64,000 nucleotides of DNA from UBA6059 sp965227155 (GTDB lineage: Bacteria > Bacteroidota > Bacteroidia > Cytophagales > Cyclobacteriaceae), in the NCBI GenBank assembly GCA_965227155.1, contig OZ245731.1:3038001-3102000 (forward strand), read 5' to 3'. Within the stretch, counting starts at the first letter, position 1, and each line of letters starts with the position of its first letter. The position numbers and the translations under genes were made by a program. Positions 34,766-43,458 of the stretch are shown one piece after another. The notes beneath the pieces are model-generated. The model was not told the DNA's origin. It searched no databases and saw only the letters and a list, made by a program, of their open reading frames with translations.

Positions 34766-37396
34766 ATGACAGCTTCTGAAATAAGACAAAAATTCCTCGA
34801 TTTCTTTGCCTCAAAAGGGCATGCTATTGTGCCTTCTGCACCTATGGTTGTGCACAACGATCCCACATTAATGTTTACCAATGCCGGGATGAACCAATTC
34901 AAAGACTATTTTTTGGGTAATGATGAGCCTACAAATAACCGTGTAGCCGATACTCAGAAATGCCTAAGGGTGTCTGGAAAACACAATGACCTGGAGGAGG
35001 TAGGGATTGACACCTATCATCACACCATGTTTGAAATGCTGGGAAACTGGTCATTTGGAGATTATTTTAAGAAAGAGGCTATTGAATGGGCCTGGGAACT
35101 ACTGACAGACGTGTATGGGTTGCCAAAAGATCGACTCTATGCAACGGTTTTTGAGGGAGATGCCGGTGATGGACTGGAAAAAGATGAGGAAGCTTTTAAC
35201 TTTTGGAAGGCCATTTTACCAGAAGAAAGGATCCTGAATGGCAATAAGAAAGACAATTTTTGGGAAATGGGAGATACCGGTCCCTGTGGCCCATGCTCCG
35301 AAATACATATAGACCTTAGGTCTGAAGAAGAGGTTGCCAGCACCCCGGGAAAGAATTTGGTAAATCAGGATCATCCACAGGTGGTAGAAATTTGGAATCT
35401 CGTTTTCATGCAATTCAATAGAAAAGCTGATGGTACCTTAGTAAACCTACCTGCCAAACATGTGGATACGGGAATGGGCTTTGAGCGCCTGGCCATGGCT
35501 ATTCAGGGAAAAAACTCCAACTATGATACGGACGTTTTTCAACCAATAATTAAAAAGGTATCGGAGCTTTCTGGCATTGCATATGGCGATAAGCGGGAGA
35601 CAGACATTGCCATCAGGGTAGTGTCAGATCATATTCGGGCGATTGCATTCGCCATAGCAGACGGGCAGTTGCCTTCCAATGTAAAGGCAGGCTATGTGAT
35701 CAGGAGGATATTGCGAAGGGCTGTACGGTATGGTTATACCTTTCTAGGGTTTGAAGAGCCGTTTTTATATAAGCTCCTTCCGGTACTTGATGCTCAGTTT
35801 GCCGATGTATTTCCCGAGATTCAAAAGCAAAGCGATTTTATAGCCCGTGTGATTCGGGAGGAAGAAAGTTCTTTTCTAAAGACCCTTGAGCGAGGTTTAA
35901 AGCGAATAGATGCCTGGATCGAGAAGCAGGGGACACAGGAAAAAGTGATCGATGGTACTACTGCTTTCGAGCTGTACGATACTTACGGTTTTCCTCTTGA
36001 CCTTACAGCCTTGATTGCCCGTGAAAAAGGATTTTCCGTTGATTCCACAGGCTTTGAGAAAGAAATGGAAGTCCAAAAATCCAGGTCAAAAAATGCAGCT
36101 AAAAAAGATACCGGCGACTGGGAGATTGTACATGACGGTCACGATGTACAGTTTATAGGCTATGAAAACCTAAAAAGCATGGTAAATATTCTCCGGTACC
36201 GATTGGTCGAGGAGAAAAAGCAGAAATATTATCAGGTAGTCTTCGATCAGACACCTTTCTACGCAGAAAGTGGTGGCCAGGTAGGAGATACCGGTTTTAT
36301 CAGCGATGGTAAAGCACAGTACCCGGTCATCGATACACAGAAAGAGAATGACCTGATCATCCATTTTATGCCTAAGCTGCCGGCGCAGCCCGATCAAACC
36401 TTTGAGGCGGTAGTCAATAGGGATAAGCGCATGCTAACGATGAATAATCACAGCGCTACCCACCTGATGCATGCAGCATTAAGATCTGTTTTAGGCGACC
36501 ATGTGCAGCAGAAGGGCTCATTGGTAAATGATAAGGTGCTGCGCTTTGACTTTTCACATTTTGCAAAAATGACACCTGAAGAGTTGAAGCAGGTAGAGCA
36601 GATTGTTAATAGAAAAATAAGAGCAAATATTGCGCTTGATGAGCAGCGCAATGTGCCCATCGAGGAAGCCAAAGCTATGGGTGTCATGGCTTTGTTTGGG
36701 GAAAAGTATGGTGAATATGTAAGGGTCATCACTTTTGATAAGGATTTCTCTGTAGAGCTCTGCGGCGGTACCCATGTGCCTAGTACCGGCCATATTGGTC
36801 TGTTTAAAATTGTATCAGAAGGGTCTGTGGCTGCTGGCGTAAGGCGGATTGAGGCAGTGACAGCCGATAGGGCAGAAGCTTTTATCGATGAGCAGGAGGC
36901 TTTGCTGGCTGAGATTAACCAGCTTTTGAAAAATCCGAAAGATACTTTAAAAGCCATAGCCAACTTACAGGATGAGCGCAACAAATTGGCCAAAGCGGTG
37001 GAGACCTTGGAGCTTGAGAAAGGCAAGCAGATCAAGTCACAGCTTTTGAGTAAGATTGAAAAGAGGGGTGATATGCAGGTTATTATTGACAAGGTGAGTA
37101 TGCCGAGTGGTGATGCCTTGAAAAAAATCTCTTTTGAGCTGAAGAATGAGGTAGACAACCTTTTTCTCGTGCTTGCTGCTGATATTGAAGGCAAACCGCA
37201 ACTTTCGATCATGATCAGTGATAACCTTGTACAAGAAAAATCCTTACATGCCGGCAATATGGTCAGGGAACTGGCCAAAAACATAAAAGGTGGAGGTGGT
37301 GGTCAGCCATTTTATGCCACAGCAGGAGGGAAGGATGTAGATGGTTTGGATGCCGCTGTAGCGCAGGCTAAATCTATGTTGGCAGAATTCCTTTAA
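34766..37396 (+). CDS. alaS: Alanyl-tRNA synthetase
   Basis: An 876-residue class II synthetase. The N-terminal catalytic domain begins TASEIRQKFLDFFASKGHA, with motif 1 (PTLMFTNAGMNQFKDYFLG), motif 2/3 segments and RRILRRAVRYG. The editing domain has the HxxxH zinc motif in NNHSATHLMHAAL and the Cys-Gly-Gly-Thr-His of ELCGGTHVPSTG. The C-terminal C-Ala domain ends with KGGGGGQPFYATAGGKD. The length is normal. Upstream 155 bp are shared with the divergent M23 gene. Confidence 0.97.
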   Translation: MTASEIRQKFLDFFASKGHAIVPSAPMVVHNDPTLMFTNAGMNQFKDYFLGNDEPTNNRVADTQKCLRVSGKHNDLEEVGIDTYHHTMFEMLGNWSFGDYFKKEAIEWAWELLTDVYGLPKDRLYATVFEGDAGDGLEKDEEAFNFWKAILPEERILNGNKKDNFWEMGDTGPCGPCSEIHIDLRSEEEVASTPGKNLVNQDHPQVVEIWNLVFMQFNRKADGTLVNLPAKHVDTGMGFERLAMAIQGKNSNYDTDVFQPIIKKVSELSGIAYGDKRETDIAIRVVSDHIRAIAFAIADGQLPSNVKAGYVIRRILRRAVRYGYTFLGFEEPFLYKLLPVLDAQFADVFPEIQKQSDFIARVIREEESSFLKTLERGLKRIDAWIEKQGTQEKVIDGTTAFELYDTYGFPLDLTALIAREKGFSVDSTGFEKEMEVQKSRSKNAAKKDTGDWEIVHDGHDVQFIGYENLKSMVNILRYRLVEEKKQKYYQVVFDQTPFYAESGGQVGDTGFISDGKAQYPVIDTQKENDLIIHFMPKLPAQPDQTFEAVVNRDKRMLTMNNHSATHLMHAALRSVLGDHVQQKGSLVNDKVLRFDFSHFAKMTPEELKQVEQIVNRKIRANIALDEQRNVPIEEAKAMGVMALFGEKYGEYVRVITFDKDFSVELCGGTHVPSTGHIGLFKIVSEGSVAAGVRRIEAVTADRAEAFIDEQEALLAEINQLLKNPKDTLKAIANLQDERNKLAKAVETLELEKGKQIKSQLLSKIEKRGDMQVIIDKVSMPSGDALKKISFELKNEVDNLFLVLAADIEGKPQLSIMISDNLVQEKSLHAGNMVRELAKNIKGGGGGQPFYATAGGKDVDGLDAAVAQAKSMLAEFL

Positions 37397-37475
37397 GTCT
37401 AATATTCACGTTAAATTGTATTGTGGCGTGAATTTAAGAGCGCGTATCCATGTTTAATACTGAAAATCAGGAAAA

Positions 37476-38615
37476 ATGAATAACCGAAAAGCACTCCAAC
37501 TGATAAGTATTCTGAGCATTGCGCTTGGCTTGATAGCCTGCTCAGATCAGCCGCAAGAATCTTCAAAAGACATGGTTACGCTTGACCTGACGGTAACGGA
37601 ACCGGTACCGGATGAACTCATCAAGCTTGAAAAAGTGGGTGGAGAAGGTGTACAGGTGATCGATTCATTAACATTGGGTGCTAGTAACAAAGCTCAATTG
37701 CAGGTGGCCGTAGAGGAGCCTACCTTTTATAGGGTAAATTTGTATGGAAGGCAGTTTGTAAACCTGATTTTAACAAGCAAAGATGAGCTTGTCACTATTG
37801 AAGCGGAGGGTAATCGACCCACTGGCAAGGCTACCATATCAGGTTCTGCCGATACAGAAATGCTGATGAAAGCCCGTAAGATGTCAGAAAAGCTGCAGGG
37901 GGATATTCAAATGCTAAATGCAGAGTTTGTTCAGGCCAGATCTTCTGGCGATATGGCTACCGCAGTGGATATCCAGGAGCAGTTTGCCTATTTACAGGAA
38001 AAGTACACCAGGGAACTCAAAGAAATGATCTGGAATATGGATGAATCCATAGCTGCTATTTTTGCTGTATCGTATTTTCAGGATCAGGAAGCGGTTTACC
38101 CATTTTTGGATAGCCTCTCCAACCGATTCCAAAAGGCCTACCCCGAGTCCCCTTATACAGCTTCATTGGAGAGCAAGGTTGCTGACATGCGAGTAACAGC
38201 CATTGGATCACCTGCTCCGGAGATCAATCTGCCCACACCCGAAGGAGATCCTTTAGCACTAAGCTCTTTGCAGGGCAAATATGTGCTTGTGGATTTTTGG
38301 GCTGCCTGGTGTAAGCCCTGCCGCGTTGAAAACCCTACTGTGGTGAAGGCTTACAATAAATATGCGGCTCAGGGTTTTGAAGTGTATGGAGTTTCCCTCG
38401 ACAGAAAACGAGAGGATTGGCTGCAGGCTATTGAAAAAGATGGCTTGCCCTGGAAGCATGTGTCCGATCTCAAGTATTGGAATTCAACTGCGGCAGATGC
38501 CTATAATGTAAGTGCTATTCCGGCAACTTTTTTGTTGGATCCACAAGGGAGAATTATAGCCAAAGGCCTTAGAGGAGAGCAGCTGGTCAATAAGCTTGAG
38601 GAGATTTTTGGGTAG
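37476..38615 (+). CDS. TlpA-like thioredoxin-domain lipoprotein
   Basis: A 379-residue exported lipoprotein. The signal peptide has the lipobox LIAC with Cys22. A DUF4369-type N-terminal beta domain (about 30-125) and a helical linker precede a thioredoxin fold (about 245-379) with the redox motif WCKPC (Cys279, Cys282), followed by VPSF-like SAIPATFLLDPQG. It probably acts as a periplasmic disulfide reductase in cytochrome or envelope maturation. It is 79 bp after alaS and may be independent. Confidence 0.9.
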   Translation: MNNRKALQLISILSIALGLIACSDQPQESSKDMVTLDLTVTEPVPDELIKLEKVGGEGVQVIDSLTLGASNKAQLQVAVEEPTFYRVNLYGRQFVNLILTSKDELVTIEAEGNRPTGKATISGSADTEMLMKARKMSEKLQGDIQMLNAEFVQARSSGDMATAVDIQEQFAYLQEKYTRELKEMIWNMDESIAAIFAVSYFQDQEAVYPFLDSLSNRFQKAYPESPYTASLESKVADMRVTAIGSPAPEINLPTPEGDPLALSSLQGKYVLVDFWAAWCKPCRVENPTVVKAYNKYAAQGFEVYGVSLDRKREDWLQAIEKDGLPWKHVSDLKYWNSTAADAYNVSAIPATFLLDPQGRIIAKGLRGEQLVNKLEEIFG

Positions 38616-38621
38616 TACCTA

Positions 38622-39152
38622 TTAAAACATCTTCTGTAAGCTAGCCCACAGCTGCTTTTTTTCTTCTATGTTAGCGTCCAACTCCTGTAATGAGGCACTT
38701 ATCAATAGTCTGGTTTGCTGATCTTGCTGTATTTGGTACTTTACATTTAGGTCTATTTCTGGAAGATTTAATGTGAGCCCTTGTCCAAAGCAAATGATAT
38801 TCTTGAAATCCATAAGATTTTCCGGTTGTGGCTGGTGGCTCACATTGACATATACGGCCTCTCTGACATCTATTTTCACTGCTTCAATTATGTTGAGCAT
38901 CAGTCTTCTCAGAGGTTCGTTAAGCTTAGCACCGGGTGGGTAATCATACAAAACCAGGAGCATTTTAGTTGGAGCGGCGAAGTACTTTTCCTCAGCCGGC
39001 TCTTCTACTCGCTTGGTTTCGGTAATTTCTGTTTCAACCTCCTGCTGACTTAGAGGGACTGATGGTTTTACTTCTTCATCAGCTGGCGCTTCATCTACAG
39101 GATAGATGTCTTCTGTAATCAGAAACTTGAGGTATGCGTTATTTTCCTCCAT
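38622..39152 (-). CDS. Unknown protein; possible DNA polymerase III psi-like (UDG-fold) protein
   Basis: A 176-residue protein. Residues 1-12 (MEENNAYLKFLI) form a short hydrophobic segment, 15-60 an acidic, proline- and glutamate-rich linker, and about 65-175 a folded domain with MLLVLYDYPPGAKLNE, NIICFGQGLTLNLP and the C-terminal SASLQELDANIEEKKQLW. This last pattern (a Ser-Leu-x-x-Leu loop followed by Lys-x-x-LW) recalls the uracil-glycosylase-fold psi subunit of the clamp loader, but this rests on memory and is not strong. I chose ATG 39152. It overlaps the thioesterase stop by 14 bp. No other domain is recognised. Confidence 0.6.
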   Translation of the reverse strand: MEENNAYLKFLITEDIYPVDEAPADEEVKPSVPLSQQEVETEITETKRVEEPAEEKYFAAPTKMLLVLYDYPPGAKLNEPLRRLMLNIIEAVKIDVREAVYVNVSHQPQPENLMDFKNIICFGQGLTLNLPEIDLNVKYQIQQDQQTRLLISASLQELDANIEEKKQLWASLQKMF

Positions 39153-39681
39153 GACCTTTGATTTCCCAGTTAAACAAACTCTTAAGCTCCGTGGCATCAT
39201 CTGGTTTCATCCTGCCTGATAGGATAAGCCTCAGTTGGCGGCGATGCAATGCCCCTTCATAGAGCTCTTTTTCCTTTTCGGTTTCCGGTTCCACGGCAGG
39301 CACGTCTATAGGTCGACCGGACTGATCTACTGCTACAAATGTAAAAAACGCACTATTGCTCTCTACTTTTTTATTGCCAGGAATATCTTCCGCAGTTACT
39401 TCGATGAAAACTTCCATAGAAGAGCTGAAGGAGCGTGTCACCTCTGCATGCAGGGTTACCACATTGCCCAGCTGGATAGGGCGGGAAAAACTCACATTAT
39501 CAACTGAAGCAGTTACTACAATGCGATTGGAATGCTTTTGCGCGGCAATGGCAGATACGATATCCATCCAATGCATCAACCTTCCCCCCATCAGATTATT
39601 TAAGGTATTGGTATCGTTGGGAAGCACTAGTTCGGTCATGGTGACCCGGGAGGCGCTTGCCGGTTTCTTTTTTCTTGCCAT
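39139..39681 (-). CDS. Acyl-CoA thioesterase (hotdog fold, YciA/BACH type)
   Basis: A 180-residue cytosolic hotdog protein hydrolysing acyl-CoA. The conserved loop VLPNDTNTLNNLMGGRLMHW and the ASVDNVSFSRPIQLGNVVTL strand pair are typical of the YciA/acyl-CoA hydrolase branch. I chose ATG 39681 (MARKKKPAS); the longer frame from 39726 runs into pcm. It overlaps the downstream unknown gene by 14 bp and follows pcm by 7 bp, suggesting a small operon. Confidence 0.9.
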   Translation of the reverse strand: MARKKKPASASRVTMTELVLPNDTNTLNNLMGGRLMHWMDIVSAIAAQKHSNRIVVTASVDNVSFSRPIQLGNVVTLHAEVTRSFSSSMEVFIEVTAEDIPGNKKVESNSAFFTFVAVDQSGRPIDVPAVEPETEKEKELYEGALHRRQLRLILSGRMKPDDATELKSLFNWEIKGHGGK

Positions 39682-39688
39682 AAGTAAT

Positions 39689-40339
39689 TTATTTATGCCA
39701 CCCGCTTTCTCCAAGCAGGGGTACAAAGCTAAAATTATGCAGGTCTTCTCTCTTTACCTTATCAGTTGTAATTCTGGTAAGCCGAATCATTTGCTGGGTA
39801 TTATTATCCCCAACGGGTATGATCAACCGACCACCTATACTTAACTGTTCGATCAACGCATTAGGTATGGTAGGGGCACCCGCAGTAACGATTATTCCAT
39901 CATAAGGCGCATAGGCAGGTAGTCCTTTGGACCCATCACCAAGGAAAAACCGGGGTTTATATCCCATTGATGGTAGTTTTTTCTTCACTTTCTCATAGAG
40001 AATTTTGTTGTACTCTATGGTAAACAGGTCAATACCCATTTCACAAAGAATACATGCCTGATAACCACTACCTGTACCTATTTCCAGCACTCTGTTGCCT
40101 GGCTTCACCTTTAGTTTTTCGGTTTGATAAGCCACAGTATAAGGTTGTGAAATAGTTTGTCCCTCGCCAATAGGGAAGGCTTTATCCTGATAGGCATGTT
40201 GAAGGAAAATATCGTCGAAGAAGAAATGACGAGGTACATGATTAACAGCTTCTAACACAGACCGATCCTTGATTCCTTTTGATTCCAGGGTCTTGACCAG
40301 TGCCCGCCGCATGCCTCTTGTCTTGTAGGTATCCTCCAT
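39689..40339 (-). CDS. pcm: Protein-L-isoaspartate O-methyltransferase
   Basis: Repairs isoaspartyl damage in proteins using S-adenosylmethionine. The 216-residue protein has the family segment VLEIGTGSGYQACIL (SAM motif I), FFLGDGSKGLPAYAPYDGII and the conserved QTISQPYTVA substrate loop. I chose ATG 40339 (MEDTYKTRGMRRALV). It is the first gene of a minus-strand run (pcm, thioesterase, unknown) and divergent from ribE across about 70 bp. Confidence 0.93.
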   Translation of the reverse strand: MEDTYKTRGMRRALVKTLESKGIKDRSVLEAVNHVPRHFFFDDIFLQHAYQDKAFPIGEGQTISQPYTVAYQTEKLKVKPGNRVLEIGTGSGYQACILCEMGIDLFTIEYNKILYEKVKKKLPSMGYKPRFFLGDGSKGLPAYAPYDGIIVTAGAPTIPNALIEQLSIGGRLIIPVGDNNTQQMIRLTRITTDKVKREDLHNFSFVPLLGESGWHK

Positions 40340-40412
40340 TAATTTCAAAATTATGCCTTTTTGAATTGGATATCACTCCGGCTTAAAAGAGTTTTGTCTA
40401 AAACAAAAACAT

Positions 40413-41006
40413 ATGTTTACCGGAATAATCGAATGTCTGGGTGAGGTGAAAAATATTGAGCAGGAAGGCTCCAATAAGACTTTTACCATTAGTTCAGCAA
40501 TTAGTGCATCACTCAAGGTAGACCAGAGTGTGGCGCATGATGGTGTATGTCTCACGGTAGTGGAGGTTGGTGATGATATGCACAAAGTAACCGCTATCGA
40601 TGAAACACTCAGCAGATCGTCGCTGAACGACTGGAGCGAAGGCACTTCTATTAATCTCGAGCGTTGTATGCCTGCCAATGGCAGGTTTGACGGTCATATT
40701 GTGCAGGGTCATGTGGATCAAATAGGACATTGCACCCATAGAGAGGAGAAAGATGGTAGTTGGCTATTCAATTTTGAATACGATCCTGCCCGAGGAAATA
40801 TCACAGTAGAAAAGGGAAGTATATGCATTAATGGTGTTAGTCTGACCTGTTTTAATAGCGAAAAAGGAAAATTTACGGTAGCAATTATTCCATATACTTA
40901 CGAACACACCAATTTTCATGATATATTTAATGGTACTAAAGTCAACCTGGAATTTGATATTATCGGGAAATATGTTGCGAAAATTGCAGGTGCTTATAAA
41001 ATATAA
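40413..41006 (+). CDS. ribE: Riboflavin synthase, alpha chain
   Basis: Dismutates two 6,7-dimethyl-8-ribityllumazine molecules to riboflavin. The 197-residue protein has the two lumazine-binding domains: MFTGIIECLGEV at the start, VAHDGVCLTVVEV, then the second repeat MPANGRFDGHIVQGHVDQIG and ICINGVSLTCF. Length and both repeats match the trimeric enzyme. No FMN riboswitch is visible upstream. It is followed after 10 bp by the LytTR regulator. Confidence 0.95.
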   Translation: MFTGIIECLGEVKNIEQEGSNKTFTISSAISASLKVDQSVAHDGVCLTVVEVGDDMHKVTAIDETLSRSSLNDWSEGTSINLERCMPANGRFDGHIVQGHVDQIGHCTHREEKDGSWLFNFEYDPARGNITVEKGSICINGVSLTCFNSEKGKFTVAIIPYTYEHTNFHDIFNGTKVNLEFDIIGKYVAKIAGAYKI

Positions 41007-41016
41007 AACATAAGCT

Positions 41017-41733
41017 ATGCCTTATAAATGTATTGTAGTGGATGACGAGGAAATGTCTCGCATGGTTGTAAAGAACTTTGTCGAAAAGACAGAGAATCTC
41101 GAATTGTCCCATATACTGGAAAATGGCGAGGAGGCTTATGATTTACTGACTGCACAGGAAAACCCCGATGTAGATATTATATATCTTGATATTCAGATGC
41201 CAGGTATGTCGGGCATTGATCTGATGAATAAGCTTGAGGATGTCTATCAGATCATCATCACTACCTCGGAGGAGAAGTATGCGTTGCAGGCTTTTGAGGG
41301 AAGCGTTACGGATTTTTTAGTAAAGCCATTTCAATATGAGCGCTTTCTAAAAGCTACCCACAAGGCTGTTGAAAATATAGAAAAACAGCGGACTCTTGCA
41401 GAATCGCATGCTGATATTTATGTGAAATCTGATTCGCGAATGATTCGTCTTCCTTTTGAGGACATTGTGTCCGTGGAGGCATTATCGGATTATATTATTT
41501 TCAATACAGTGAAAGGTAAATTCATTGTACACCATACCATGAAGGGTATTGAGGCTAAGCTTCCCGAAAGCATTTTCTCAAGGGTTCATCGTTCTCATAT
41601 CGTAAATCTGAGAAAGATTGACTTTATGGAAGATATGCAAATTTTCATCAACAATAAAGCAATACCTGTTGGAGCCTCTTTTAAGGATAGGCTTTTCAGC
41701 AAGCTCAATTTTTTGCAGACCAGAGGCGAGTAG
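41017..41733 (+). CDS. LytTR-family response regulator
   Basis: A 238-residue regulator with an N-terminal receiver (VVDDEEMSRMVVK, phosphoacceptor Asp58 in IIYLDIQMPGMSG, lysine in FLVKPFQYERF) and a C-terminal LytTR DNA-binding domain (about 140-235: IYVKSDSRMIRLPFEDI and HRSHIVNLRKIDFME). The receiver is complete. No histidine kinase is next to it; the partner is probably elsewhere. The last 29 bp overlap the convergent PAP2 gene. Confidence 0.93.
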   Translation: MPYKCIVVDDEEMSRMVVKNFVEKTENLELSHILENGEEAYDLLTAQENPDVDIIYLDIQMPGMSGIDLMNKLEDVYQIIITTSEEKYALQAFEGSVTDFLVKPFQYERFLKATHKAVENIEKQRTLAESHADIYVKSDSRMIRLPFEDIVSVEALSDYIIFNTVKGKFIVHHTMKGIEAKLPESIFSRVHRSHIVNLRKIDFMEDMQIFINNKAIPVGASFKDRLFSKLNFLQTRGE

Positions 41734-42262
41734 CGGCAATGCTGGCTACATAGCCAATAATAGCGCCAATCATTCCTCCTATGATGATATCACCAGGGAA
41801 ATGCACGCCCAGATACACCCTGCTGTAGGCTACTATGGCAGCCCATAATAGCATCCATTTTATGCCGGGCTTATCTGGCCAGATGTTTACAAAGAATGTA
41901 GCAATCACAAATGAATTAGAAGAATGGCCTGATACAAATCCATATTTCCCGCCACAACCATCTACAATATGTATTAAAGATGCCAGGGAAGGGTCATGGC
42001 AGGGCCTGAGCCTTTCAAAAAAGGGTTTCATAAAGCCACTGGTCAATTGATCGTTGATACCGATGGCTATCAGCAAGGCCAGTATAAACCAAAGACCCTG
42101 CCATCCATAGTTTCTGTAAAGCAACCAGATTAGGAAAAGGTAAAGCGGTACCCATATCCATTTTAGGCTGATAGCCACCATTACAGGGTCAAGCCAGGCT
42201 GCATGCCAACTGTTCAATAAAAGCATGAGCTCACGATCGATATTGAGTAACCAATCAATCAA
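41705..42262 (-). CDS. PAP2-family membrane phosphatase
   Basis: A 185-residue phosphatidic-acid-phosphatase/undecaprenyl-pyrophosphate-phosphatase-like protein with about five helices. The three catalytic motifs are seen: KPFFERLRP, SGHSSNSF and SRVYLGVHFPGDI. The start is TTG 42262, which preserves the conserved N-terminal helix (LLNIDRELMLLLN); the next ATG would remove it. It overlaps the hemF stop by 8 bp. The 3' end overlaps the convergent regulator by 29 bp. The substrate is likely a lipid pyrophosphate. Confidence 0.85.
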   Translation of the reverse strand: MIDWLLNIDRELMLLLNSWHAAWLDPVMVAISLKWIWVPLYLFLIWLLYRNYGWQGLWFILALLIAIGINDQLTSGFMKPFFERLRPCHDPSLASLIHIVDGCGGKYGFVSGHSSNSFVIATFFVNIWPDKPGIKWMLLWAAIVAYSRVYLGVHFPGDIIIGGMIGAIIGYVASIAATRLWSAKN

Positions 42263-43154
42263 TATGGATCCAGTCTATATCTTTTTTCAATAACGATAAT
42301 GTTTCGGCCTCATGTGAACCCTGTTTAGGTTCATGATTGTAGGTCCATCCGGCCAGTGGAGGCAGACTCATGAGTATAGACTCAATCCTACCGTCTGTAT
42401 CAAGCCCGAATTTGGTGCCTTTGTCTAGTACAAGGTTGAACTCAACATAACGCCCACGACGCAAGCGCTGCCAGGCAGTTTCTGCTTCAGTATAGGGCAG
42501 ATCAGCATTTTTTTGCATGAAATGTGTGTAAATAGGTGCAAATGCCATCCCTACATCCTGTACAAATGACCATATATCCTCTTTGCTGTGGGATTCATTG
42601 GCCATCATTCTGTCAAAAAAAATACCACCTACACCACGGGTCTCCTTCCTGTGCTTGATGAAAAAATAATCATCTGCCCATTTCTTAAAATCAGGATAAT
42701 AATGCTGATCATATTGATCACATACATTTTTAAGTGCCTGATGGAAATATTGAGCATCTTCCTTCACGACATAATGCGGAGTAAGATCAATGCCTCCGCC
42801 AAACCAGTAAACGCCATTGCTCATCTCGAAATAGCGAATGTTCATATGGATGATGGGCACATGTGGATTTACCGGGTGCTGTACAATGGACACCCCAGTG
42901 GCATAAAAATCTGCATCATCGAGCTTTAAAGCTTCCAGGATTTTTTTGGGTGTAGGCCCATGAACGGCGCTGAAATTTACGCCGCCTTTTTCAATAATAT
43001 TACCCTGGTTTAATATGCGGGTCCTACCGCCACCACCTTCCGGTCTTTCCCACTGATCTTCTTGAAAAACAGCCCCACCATCAGCTTGCTCAAGTGCATT
43101 GCAAATACTATCCTGAATCTCTTTAAATCTTTCCGCTATTGCTTCTTTAGTCAT
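42255..43154 (-). CDS. hemF: Oxygen-dependent coproporphyrinogen III oxidase
   Basis: Aerobic haem synthesis step using O2 for two decarboxylations. The 299-residue protein has the family segments PVNPHVPIIHMNIRYFEM, YWFGGGIDLTPHY, GVGGIFFDRM and GRYVEFNLVLDKGTKFGL. It is complete. It stands after the SbtB-like gene (7 bp) and before PAP2 in the same minus-strand run, so it is probably part of an operon that starts with the BamA/TamA-like gene. Confidence 0.95.
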   Translation of the reverse strand: MTKEAIAERFKEIQDSICNALEQADGGAVFQEDQWERPEGGGGRTRILNQGNIIEKGGVNFSAVHGPTPKKILEALKLDDADFYATGVSIVQHPVNPHVPIIHMNIRYFEMSNGVYWFGGGIDLTPHYVVKEDAQYFHQALKNVCDQYDQHYYPDFKKWADDYFFIKHRKETRGVGGIFFDRMMANESHSKEDIWSFVQDVGMAFAPIYTHFMQKNADLPYTEAETAWQRLRRGRYVEFNLVLDKGTKFGLDTDGRIESILMSLPPLAGWTYNHEPKQGSHEAETLSLLKKDIDWIHID

Positions 43155-43161
43155 ATTAATC

Positions 43162-43455
43162 TTAGTGGTTAAGCCACATCACGTCACTCACCAGGCATAT
43201 ACCACCGATATCCTCTAGCAGCTCCCGAATGGGCTCTTTAATCAATTCAAATTTTGCTTCTTCACAGGCTATAAGGATGTAATTGTTTTGGAAAACATCA
43301 GTGAGCCCAAAACCATCCCGCTCCCAGGTGTCGCCCCGGCCTGAGGCATTTTTTATGATGGTAAACTGTGCAAGATTATGCTTTTCGAGGATTCGAATCA
43401 CAAGCCTTGTTTCTTTTTTGCCGACAACTATTTCAACTTTCTTCAGTGGTTTCAT
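43162..43455 (-). CDS. PII-like protein, SbtB-type partner of the bicarbonate transporter
   Basis: A 97-residue ferredoxin-like PII-family protein. The first strand and helix (KKVEIVVGKKETRLVIRILE), a loop at about residues 36-54 with NASGRGDTWERDGFG, and the final strand GGICLVSDVMWL match small PII-like SbtB proteins. In cyanobacteria SbtB binds adenine nucleotides and controls SbtA. Here it starts 3 bp after the SbtA-like gene, which strongly supports this role. The T-loop lacks the classic GlnB/GlnK tyrosine, so it is not a nitrogen-sensing PII of the usual kind. The ligand is unverified. Confidence 0.8.
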   Translation of the reverse strand: MKPLKKVEIVVGKKETRLVIRILEKHNLAQFTIIKNASGRGDTWERDGFGLTDVFQNNYILIACEEAKFELIKEPIRELLEDIGGICLVSDVMWLNH

Positions 43456-43458
43456 GTC

